Position numbers and translations under genes: made by a program. Source: Clostridiales bacterium (GTDB lineage Bacteria > Bacillota > Clostridia > Peptostreptococcales > Anaerovoracaceae). From it: a stretch of DNA of 11,586 nt. The notes below the pieces were generated by a model. The model was given only the letters and a program-made list of their open reading frames with translations, did no database searches and was not told the origin of the DNA. The DNA is taken from assembly GCA_009778415.1 (NCBI GenBank), contig WRJV01000280.1, positions 1 to 11,586 of the forward strand, given 5' to 3'. Below are positions 6,415 through 11,586 of this stretch, one piece after another (position 1 is the stretch's first letter; every line of letters begins with the position of its first letter).

Positions 6415-7370
6415 AAAGGAGATTATCGGCAAAAGCAGTTGTTTTGGCAGTGGCCCTGACAGTGGCTTTGTCAGTTCTGGCCGGGTGCGGCGGCGACGGC
6501 GGTGGCGACCTCGAACGCGGCAACACTACGGGCAACATAATAAACGGCGGGCACGCTGCGGTTAAGGGCGACTGGGTGTATTACCTGAACGGGGCCGACG
6601 GCGGGAAATTGTACAAAGTGATGGCCGACGGCATCGGCAGGCAGAAGCTGAACGACGACGTCTCTACCAACATCAACGTGGTGGGCGACTGGGTCTACTA
6701 CAGCAACGAGGACGACGACGGCTGCGTCTACGCCATAAAGACCGACGGCAGCGGCAGGAAAAAGCTCAACGAGGAAGCTTCCAACTACATTAGCGTGGTA
6801 GGGGACAGGATATATTACTGCAGCGGCTTGGACCGCGGAAGCGTCTGTTCGATGAAAACCGACGGCAGCGGCAAAAAAACCCTTTGCGAGGACAGCGCGA
6901 TTTTCCTGAACGTGGTGGGCAACAGAGCCTATTTTTGCGACACAGACGAAAACTGGGCGCTGTACACCGTGAAAACCGACGGCAGCGGCTTGAAAAAACT
7001 GACTGACGGGGACGGCTACAGCGACATTGTGGTGGACGGCGACATGATCTACTACTGCGACTACAGCGCTGACGGCTTCGTATGGTCGATGAAGATTGAC
7101 GGCAGCGACAAAACACAGCTGAACGACGATTATGCCAGCTACCTCAACGTGGCAGGCGACGATGTTTTTTACAGGAGCATATACGAAGGCGGCGCGCTGT
7201 ACACCATGAAGACTGACGGCAGCAGCAGGCAGATGCTGAGCGAGGACTCGTCGACGAACATCAACGTAGCAGCAAGCCGGATTTATTACCTGAGCAGGAG
7301 GGACGAGACCACTCAGGGCAAAATGTTCACCGTAAACCTTGACGGCACGGACAAGCAGGCAGTGGAATAA
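6411..7370 (+). CDS. Lipoprotein with seven DUF5050-type repeats, probable beta-propeller
   Basis: This 319-residue predicted lipoprotein starts with a positively charged n-region (MKRR), a hydrophobic stretch and the lipobox VLAGC, so Cys26 would be acylated and anchor it outside the membrane. After a Gly/Asp-rich linker come seven repeats of about 39 residues with the pattern NVVGDxVYYxx...LYxMKTDGSGxxxL. They resemble the DUF5050 family of extracellular beta-propeller-like repeats common in Clostridia. Seven repeats fits a seven-bladed propeller, though the fold is inferred. The repeats are rich in Asp, Asn, Tyr and Gly, as seen in ligand- or calcium-binding surface proteins; no enzyme motif is visible. 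AAGGGAGG lies 5 nt before the ATG, which overlaps the HAD stop. Its function is not known, and no partner is evident except the two upstream hydrolases. Confidence 0.85.
   Translation: MKRRLSAKAVVLAVALTVALSVLAGCGGDGGGDLERGNTTGNIINGGHAAVKGDWVYYLNGADGGKLYKVMADGIGRQKLNDDVSTNINVVGDWVYYSNEDDDGCVYAIKTDGSGRKKLNEEASNYISVVGDRIYYCSGLDRGSVCSMKTDGSGKKTLCEDSAIFLNVVGNRAYFCDTDENWALYTVKTDGSGLKKLTDGDGYSDIVVDGDMIYYCDYSADGFVWSMKIDGSDKTQLNDDYASYLNVAGDDVFYRSIYEGGALYTMKTDGSSRQMLSEDSSTNINVAASRIYYLSRRDETTQGKMFTVNLDGTDKQAVE
6620..7345 (+). repeat. In-gene tandem repeats with a 117-bp period
   Basis: The DNA encoding the lipoprotein repeats keeps a visible 117-bp period. The string ACCGACGGCAGCGGC begins at 6741, 6858 and 6975, exactly 117 bp apart, and degenerate copies continue downstream (GACGGCAGC near 7099 and 7215). 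The central copies are the most alike, suggesting internal duplication or gene conversion. Confidence 0.7.
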
Positions 7371-7642
7371 CCTGGATCAACCCTCCTATTTTACCGATGT
7401 CGTTGATTATGAGAGCCTTGAATACATATGGGACATGATTTTTTCTGTTTGGGGCGGCAGACCACAGGTTAAATTCGCTGTAAAAATCCTCAGCGTAGCT
7501 CATTATTGCCTCAGCTAATTTTATTTTTGCAGCATGTTCATCCGTGCCGTTTTCTATTAGGTCGATTTCATTTAGCGACAATGTAACAGAACCGTCATCC
7601 TCAATAAATTCTTCTGCTTTTCGCTCAAATTCAAAAAATCTA

Positions 7643-7671
7643 TTGACACATAATATTATATATGGTAATAT
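7643..7671 (+). promoter_or_regulatory. Strong sigma-70-type promoter for yraN-comM-dprA
   Basis: A perfect TTGACA (7643-7648), a 17-bp spacer and TAATAT (7666-7671) preceded by TGG (extended -10) make this the best -35 in the window. Transcription would start near 7678, about 40 nt before the yraN ATG at 7719. AGAGGG (7706-7711) is the ribosome site, 7 nt before that ATG. Confidence 0.65.
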
Positions 7672-7674
7672 ATA
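7657..7674. repeat. Inverted repeat across the yraN -10
   Basis: TATATAT (7657-7663) and ATATATA (7668-7674) are perfect complements around a 4-nt centre (GGTA), covering the TGG-TAATAT promoter element. It could be an operator, or simply ease DNA melting. The low sequence complexity makes a chance match easy. Confidence 0.35.
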
Positions 7675-7718
7675 GTAATAATAGCTGAATATAACAGCAC
7701 ATTGCAGAGGGTTAGACT

Positions 7719-8069
7719 ATGGATTTGGGCCAGTTCGGAGAAGACAAAGCAACAGAATACTTGATTTCAAACGGGTACAAGGTCTTGTGCAGGAACTTCA
7801 GGTGGAAGGGCGGCGAAATCGACATAGTCGCCAAGGACAAGGAGAGAAGGGACCTGATCGTTTTTTTTGAGGTGAAGACCAGAAGGGACAGGGGGTTCGG
7901 CCTCCCGTGCGAAGCGGTGACGGCTTCAAAGCTGCGCAAGATCAAAAACACCATAAAAGTCTACGCCAGCTTGAAGCAGTGCATAGGGAAGGACTTTCGC
8001 ATCGACGTTATAGAGCTGCTGCTGCTGGGCGAGAAGATGTACGTAAGGCACATAAAAAATATTACATGA
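7719..8069 (+). CDS. yraN: YraN/UPF0102 family endonuclease-like protein
   Basis: This 116-residue small cytoplasmic protein belongs to UPF0102, whose fold is related to Holliday-junction resolvases and restriction-type PD-(D/E)xK nucleases. The family hallmarks are present in order: GQFGEDKATEYL at the N-terminus (4-15), LCRNFRWKGGEIDIVA (23-38) with E33 and D35, and VFFEVKTR (48-55) with E51 and K53 as the catalytic-type residues. The family's role is not settled. Its regular placement beside comM, dprA or rnhB suggests a function in DNA processing. The stop overlaps an ATG at 8066 (ATGA), but the comM start used is 15 bp further on. It is the first gene after the strong promoter. Confidence 0.92.
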   Translation: MDLGQFGEDKATEYLISNGYKVLCRNFRWKGGEIDIVAKDKERRDLIVFFEVKTRRDRGFGLPCEAVTASKLRKIKNTIKVYASLKQCIGKDFRIDVIELLLLGEKMYVRHIKNIT

Positions 8070-8083
8070 TAGGGGTAGAAAAC

Positions 8084-9631
8084 ATGCTTTCAAAAATTAT
8101 TACAGGGGCGCTGTCAGGCCTTGAAGCCGAGGTCGTGACCGTGGAGACGGACTTTTACAACGGGCTGCCGTCGCTCAACATGGTGGGGCTAGCCAGCGTG
8201 ACAGTCAAAGAAGCGGCCGAAAGGATAAGGGCTGCGATCATAAATTCCGGGCATTCCTTCCCGTACAAGAGGATAACCATCAACTTTTCCCCGGCGGCGA
8301 CCAGGAAGGACGGGAGCCATTTTGACCTGCCCATCGCTGTAGGCGTGCTGACGTCTGCGGGCGAGCTGAAGGAGCGGATCACGGAAAAGTACGCATTCAT
8401 CGGGGAATTGTCCCTGGACGGGAACGTGAACAGGATAAAGGGGGCGCTGCCCCTTGTGACAGGGCTCCGGAAAAACGGGTACAAGAGGATAATACTGCCG
8501 GCTGCCAACATCCATGAGGCAGACGTGGTAAAGGACGTGGACCTTTACCCGGCATCACATTTTTCGCAGGTCATCAGCCACATGAAGACGGAAGAGGGGA
8601 TTATTCGGCATGGCAACAGGGAATACGACGTGCCGAAGACGGACTACAGCGAGGATTATTCGGACATCCACGGGCAGGAGCACATAAAAAGGGCAATGGA
8701 GATATGCGCAGCCGGGTTCCATGGACTGTTGATGATAGGCAGCCCCGGGGTCGGCAAAAGCATGATGGCGAGGAGGCTTCCAACCATCATGCCCTCGATG
8801 ACTTACGACGAAATGCTTGAAACGACCAAGATTTACAGCGTTGCCGGGAAGCTGTCCGACAACAGGCCGCTCATTTCCACAAGACCGTTCCGCTCGCCGT
8901 ACCACACAATATCTCCGGGTGCGCTGATCGGGGGAGGGGTCAAGCCTGTCCCGGGGGAGATATCGCTGGCCCACGCAGGCGTGCTGTTCCTCGACGAGTT
9001 TTTTGAGTTCAAGCGAAGGAGCCTTGACTTGCTGAGGCAGCCGGTGGAGGACGGCAGCGTTTCGATATCAAGGCACGGGGAAAGCGTGACATTCCCGAGC
9101 AGGAGCGTGCTGGTGGCTGCCAGCAACCCGTGCCCGTGCGGGTACAGAGGGGACCCTAGGCACGAGTGCAAATGCAGCGACCACCAGATACAGGAATACG
9201 TCGGGAAACTTTCTGCGCCGCTTCTTGACAGAATAGACCTCCAGGTGCTTATGGGATTCGCTGCTTATGACGATTTAATAGATGAGAAGAACTCTGGGCG
9301 GAAAAACTACCGCCGCAAGACCTCTGCGGACATGAAGAGGAGCGTCGAAAACGCGGTTGCAAGGCAGAGGGAAAGGTATGCAAATGAAGAAATATTGTAC
9401 AATTCGCAGCTATCGTCGAAACAAATTGAAAAATTCTGCGTCTTAAACAGTGAAAGCGAAAATTTCATGCGGCAGGCGTATGAAAAAATGGCGCTCAGCA
9501 TAAGGGGCTACCACAAGATACTGAAAGTCGCAAGGACCATTGCCGACATCGAAGGGGCAGACAGCATCGACGTGCTGCACCTGGCTGAGGCGCTGCAGTA
9601 CAGGCAATGGGAAGGGGCGCGAGTAGGATGA
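8084..9631 (+). CDS. comM: ComM/YifB AAA+ ATPase (Mg-chelatase-like), branch-migration helicase
   Basis: This 515-residue protein belongs to the YifB/ComM family; ComM of Vibrio and Acinetobacter is a hexameric helicase that extends recombination of transformed DNA by branch migration. Domain order is typical: an N-terminal Lon-like ChlI domain (1-170, with NGLPSLNMVGLA and TINFSPA), and an AAA+ core with Walker A GSPGVGKS (219-226) and Walker B VLFLDEF (300-306). A Cys motif NPCPC...CKC (C350, C352, C362, C364) follows, then LLDRID (380-385) and a C-terminal helical domain ending LAEALQYR. The ATG at 8084 has AGGGG 8 nt upstream and gives the conserved MLSKI N-terminus. The frame is open back to 7907, but that part is out-of-frame yraN sequence. 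The stop overlaps the dprA ATG. Confidence 0.94.
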   Translation: MLSKIITGALSGLEAEVVTVETDFYNGLPSLNMVGLASVTVKEAAERIRAAIINSGHSFPYKRITINFSPAATRKDGSHFDLPIAVGVLTSAGELKERITEKYAFIGELSLDGNVNRIKGALPLVTGLRKNGYKRIILPAANIHEADVVKDVDLYPASHFSQVISHMKTEEGIIRHGNREYDVPKTDYSEDYSDIHGQEHIKRAMEICAAGFHGLLMIGSPGVGKSMMARRLPTIMPSMTYDEMLETTKIYSVAGKLSDNRPLISTRPFRSPYHTISPGALIGGGVKPVPGEISLAHAGVLFLDEFFEFKRRSLDLLRQPVEDGSVSISRHGESVTFPSRSVLVAASNPCPCGYRGDPRHECKCSDHQIQEYVGKLSAPLLDRIDLQVLMGFAAYDDLIDEKNSGRKNYRRKTSADMKRSVENAVARQRERYANEEILYNSQLSSKQIEKFCVLNSESENFMRQAYEKMALSIRGYHKILKVARTIADIEGADSIDVLHLAEALQYRQWEGARVG

Positions 9632-10488
9632 CCGGGACAGCAAAGAGCGTGAGCCCCGGCGACAAGTATTATCCGGTACTGCTTTCGCACATAAAAAACC
9701 CGCCTAAAATACTGTATTACGTGGGCGACATATCTTTGGCGTCAAAACTGTCCGTTGCAGTGGTCGGAACCAGGAAAGCGACCCGCTACGGCACTTGGGC
9801 CGCCATGAACCTTTCCGAGAGGCTGGCCGCGCACGGCATTGTAGTCACTAGCGGCATGGCTTCGGGGATAGACACCTGCGGCCACAGGGGCGCGATCAAA
9901 GGCGGGGGAAAGACGATCGCCGTCCTGGGCAGCGGCATCGACGTCTGCTCTCCTGCGGCAAACAGGAGGCTCATGGACGAGATAGCCGAAGACGGGCTTT
10001 TGGTTTCGGAATACCCGCCCGGCACGCCCGCGACAAAATACACGTTCCCACAGAGGAACAGGATCATAAGCGGCATATCCGCCGCGACCGTCGTAGTCGA
10101 GGCAGGGCTGGCCAGCGGCTCGCTGATCACAGCCGAGCATGCGGCGGAGCAGGGCAAGGACGTGTACGCGATACCGGGGAACATTGACAGCGTGTACAGC
10201 TTGGGGACAAACAAGCTGATAAAGGAAGGCGCACTGCCGCTGATAGTCGCCGACGACCTGCTGGACGACTTGGGTGTCAAGAGAAACCCTGTCGAGTCCC
10301 GCATGGCAGAGCTGGGCAAAGCGGAAAGGGAAATCATTGGCCACATCGAGTCGCAGAGCGAAGTGACAGTCGATTTTTTATGCAGGCGCACCGGGAAACA
10401 GCCGTCTGAAATCAACGGCATGATAACGGTTTTAGAAATAAAAGGCATGGTTTATACATTTATGGGGAAAATTTTTATTGCAAAATGA
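9628..10488 (+). CDS. dprA: DNA processing protein DprA (SAM-less, with winged-helix tail)
   Basis: This 286-residue cytoplasmic protein protects incoming single-stranded DNA and loads RecA on it during transformation. The Rossmann-like core shows VVGTRKATRYG (46-56), SGMASGID (75-82), GSGIDVC (101-107), FPQRNRIISG (140-149) and SGSLITAEHA (163-172). A C-terminal winged-helix-like (DprA_WH) segment follows at about 230-286. The core begins almost at once: YYPVLLSHIKNPPKILYY is at 14-31, so the N-terminal SAM/HhH domain found in many DprA proteins is missing. Upstream sequence in this frame offers only 7 more residues (ATG at 9607), so a misplaced start does not explain the absence. The ATG at 9628 overlaps the comM stop. 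The usual YP in GxGxDxxYPxxN is CSP here. Confidence 0.94.
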   Translation: MTGTAKSVSPGDKYYPVLLSHIKNPPKILYYVGDISLASKLSVAVVGTRKATRYGTWAAMNLSERLAAHGIVVTSGMASGIDTCGHRGAIKGGGKTIAVLGSGIDVCSPAANRRLMDEIAEDGLLVSEYPPGTPATKYTFPQRNRIISGISAATVVVEAGLASGSLITAEHAAEQGKDVYAIPGNIDSVYSLGTNKLIKEGALPLIVADDLLDDLGVKRNPVESRMAELGKAEREIIGHIESQSEVTVDFLCRRTGKQPSEINGMITVLEIKGMVYTFMGKIFIAK

Positions 10489-10506
10489 TAAAAATGCAAC
10501 TATAAT
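10478..10506 (+). promoter_or_regulatory. Sigma-70-type promoter for topA
   Basis: TTGCAA (10478-10483), a 17-bp spacer and a perfect TATAAT (10501-10506) sit across the dprA stop codon. Transcription would start near 10513 and give topA a leader of about 59 nt. The promoter suggests that topA is expressed independently of the comM-dprA genes as well as by read-through. Confidence 0.65.
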
Positions 10507-10530
10507 CAATTTTTGTAGTGGTATGAGCAA

Positions 10531-10550
10531 TGCGCCGGCGTTATGGCGCA
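10531..10550 (+). promoter_or_regulatory. Hairpin in the topA leader
   Basis: TGCGCC (10531-10536) pairs perfectly with GGCGCA (10545-10550) around an 8-nt loop that starts GGCG. An overlapping 8-bp palindrome, CGCCGGCG, spans 10533-10540. No T-run follows, so it is not an intrinsic terminator. It ends 8 nt before the GGAGGGAG ribosome site of topA, so it could affect translation, RNA stability or protein binding. Confidence 0.4.
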
Positions 10551-10571
10551 CGTTAAACGGGAGGGAGCCGA

Positions 10572-11586
10572 ATGGGCAGCACTAAAAAATCGCTGGTGAT
10601 CGTTGAGTCGCCGTCAAAAGCAAAGACCATCGGGAAGTTTCTGGGAAGCAACTACAAAGTGATAGCTTCCGTGGGGCACGTCCGGGATTTGCCAAAGAGC
10701 AAGCTCGGAGTCGACATCGACAACAATTACGAGCCTCAGTACATTGCGATCCGGGGGAAAGGCGACGTGATCAAAGCTCTCAGGAAGGAGGCGAAGGAGG
10801 CTTCAAAAATATACCTGGCCACCGACCCTGACCGGGAGGGAGAAGCTATATCGTGGCATTTGACCCATATACTGGGCATTGCCGAAGAAAAGCCCTGCCG
10901 GATAGTTTTCAACGAAATAACCAAAAACGCGATTCAGAGCGCTGTGAAAAAACCGCGCCCCATCGACCTGAAGCTCGTGGACGCGCAGCAGGCAAGGCGC
11001 GTCCTGGACAGGCTGGTGGGCTATCAGATAAGCCCGCTCCTCTGGCGGAAAATCAAGCGCGGCCTTTCGGCGGGAAGGGTCCAGTCGGCAGCCCTCAAGA
11101 TAGTCTGCGACAGGGAGAGCCAGATCAGGGCGTTCGTTCCGAAAGAGTACTGGAACATAACGGCGCTACTCGAATCCAGCAAAACGTTCCCCGCAAAACT
11201 CGCGGAGCACAAGGGCAAGAAACTGACGATAGGGAACAAAGAGCAAAACGACGAAATCAGGGCAGACCTTTCAGGCAACGATTTCATCGTCGGCAAAATA
11301 GAGGAGAAGGAGCGGCCCAGAAAAGCTTATGCGCCTTTCACTACGAGCAGCCTACAGCAGGAAGCCTCGATCAAGCTGAACTTCTCAACGAAAAAAACGA
11401 TGCAGGTGGCTCAGCAGCTCTATGAGGGCGTTGAGGTCAAAGGCCATGGGACCATCGGGCTTGTCACCTACATAAGGACGGATTCGGTAAGGGTCTCAAA
11501 CGAAGCCGTGGCGGCGGCGGCGGCGTACATCCTCGCAAACTTCGGCCAGCCGTACATAGGCAACAATATCTATTCAAACAAGAAAA
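10572..11586 (+). CDS. topA: DNA topoisomerase I, N-terminal part (3' end outside window)
   Basis: This is the N-terminal 338 residues of a type IA topoisomerase, which relaxes negative supercoils. The frame is still open at the window end; bacterial TopA is usually about 690 residues or more, so roughly half is present. The Toprim domain begins with LVIVESPSKAKTIGKFLG (8-25, E12) and includes the metal-binding DPDREGE (85-91; D85, D87, E89). VDAQQARRVLDRLVGYQIS (136-154) and GLSAGRVQS (164-172) follow. PFTTSSLQQEA (255-265) precedes the active-site segment TYIRTDS, in which Y300 is the nucleophile. GGAGGGAG lies about 5 nt before the ATG. Placement after dprA is the standard Bacillota order. 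Residues 314-318 are encoded by five GCG codons in a row. Confidence 0.96.
   Translation, partial: MGSTKKSLVIVESPSKAKTIGKFLGSNYKVIASVGHVRDLPKSKLGVDIDNNYEPQYIAIRGKGDVIKALRKEAKEASKIYLATDPDREGEAISWHLTHILGIAEEKPCRIVFNEITKNAIQSAVKKPRPIDLKLVDAQQARRVLDRLVGYQISPLLWRKIKRGLSAGRVQSAALKIVCDRESQIRAFVPKEYWNITALLESSKTFPAKLAEHKGKKLTIGNKEQNDEIRADLSGNDFIVGKIEEKERPRKAYAPFTTSSLQQEASIKLNFSTKKTMQVAQQLYEGVEVKGHGTIGLVTYIRTDSVRVSNEAVAAAAAYILANFGQPYIGNNIYSNKK

Larger units (their letters stand above)
7327..7716 (-). pseudogene. Remnant of an unidentified small gene
   Basis: On the minus strand an uninterrupted frame runs from 7716 to a TGA at 7327. The middle looks truly coding, with an amphipathic charged stretch (FFEFERKAEEFIEDDG, then LNEIDLIENGTDEHAAKIKLAEAIMSYAEDF in two parts) followed by VPYVFKALIINDIGKIGG. 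No ATG or GTG start lies in this frame. The TTG at 7579-7581 would give 84 residues but has no ribosome site at a usable distance. The last 15 or so residues are only the antisense of the lipoprotein gene's end, so the natural C-terminus appears lost near 7371-7380. Base composition is more AT-rich than in the neighbours. I recognise no family. It could be a decayed fragment, or less likely a live gene with an unusual start. Confidence 0.4.
7371..7718. other. AT-rich intergenic region
   Basis: This 348-bp gap between the lipoprotein stop and yraN is markedly richer in A and T than the flanking genes. It holds the minus-strand gene remnant and, at its right end, the promoter of the yraN cluster. 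I see no terminator hairpin with a T-run after the lipoprotein stop, no tRNA and no IS end repeats. Confidence 0.6.

Noticed and set aside
5773..6432. Minus-strand 219-codon open frame
   Set aside because: It lies wholly antisense to the HAD phosphatase, and its composition (many His, Arg, Val) is typical of a shadow frame.
7907..8083. N-terminal extension of ComM to a start at 7907
   Set aside because: The added residues are out-of-frame yraN sequence. The ATG at 8084 has a ribosome site and the conserved family N-terminus.
9742..10448. Two long minus-strand open frames of 200 and 220 codons
   Set aside because: Both are antisense to dprA, which has all family motifs. They reflect the GC-rich codon pattern.
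10531..10550. Intrinsic terminator after dprA
   Set aside because: The stem is perfect, but no T-run follows it, and it lies downstream of a good promoter in the topA leader.
10853..11425. Plus-strand 190-codon open frame rich in Arg, Gln and Gly
   Set aside because: It is an alternative frame inside topA, whose own frame is open to the window end with the catalytic motifs.

Overview
The window looks like chromosomal DNA of a moderately GC-rich anaerobic Bacillota lineage, probably Clostridia-like. This rests on the gene order yraN-comM-dprA-topA, a lipoprotein made of DUF5050-type repeats, strong GGAGG-type ribosome binding sites and heavy use of AGG and ATA codons. The taxonomic call is an inference. 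No phage, IS, CRISPR or RNA gene was recognised, and most genes are housekeeping families.

Region 1 (1-4806). The 3' end of RNase R (plus strand) meets the minus-strand potassium-uptake operon trkA-trkH2-trkH1 head-on, and the rnr and trkH1 coding ends overlap by 44 bp. TrkA is the cytoplasmic nucleotide-sensing subunit. Two tandem, clearly diverged TrkH membrane subunits follow it. One has a canonical selectivity filter but a shortened loop. The other has the full loop but unusual filter residues.

Region 2 (4807-4952) is a divergent promoter region serving trkA and the plus-strand genes.

Region 3 (4953-7370) is a compact plus-strand operon: a metallo-beta-lactamase-fold (glyoxalase II-like) hydrolase, a Cof-type HAD phosphatase, and a lipoprotein with seven repeats of about 39 residues, probably a beta-propeller. 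The lipoprotein start overlaps the phosphatase stop.

Region 4 (7371-7718) is an AT-rich gap. On the minus strand it carries what looks like the remnant of a small gene with no proper start and a 3' end that runs into the lipoprotein gene. It also holds a strong promoter for the next operon.

Region 5 (7719-11586) is a DNA-processing cluster: yraN, comM and dprA, joined by overlapping or near-overlapping starts, then topA behind its own TATAAT promoter and a leader hairpin. ComM (branch migration) and DprA (RecA loading) act at the same step of natural transformation, so the cluster suggests a retained ability to recombine incoming DNA. No wholly new system is evident. The most interesting leads are the paired divergent TrkH subunits, the gene remnant, and a DprA that lacks the N-terminal SAM domain.
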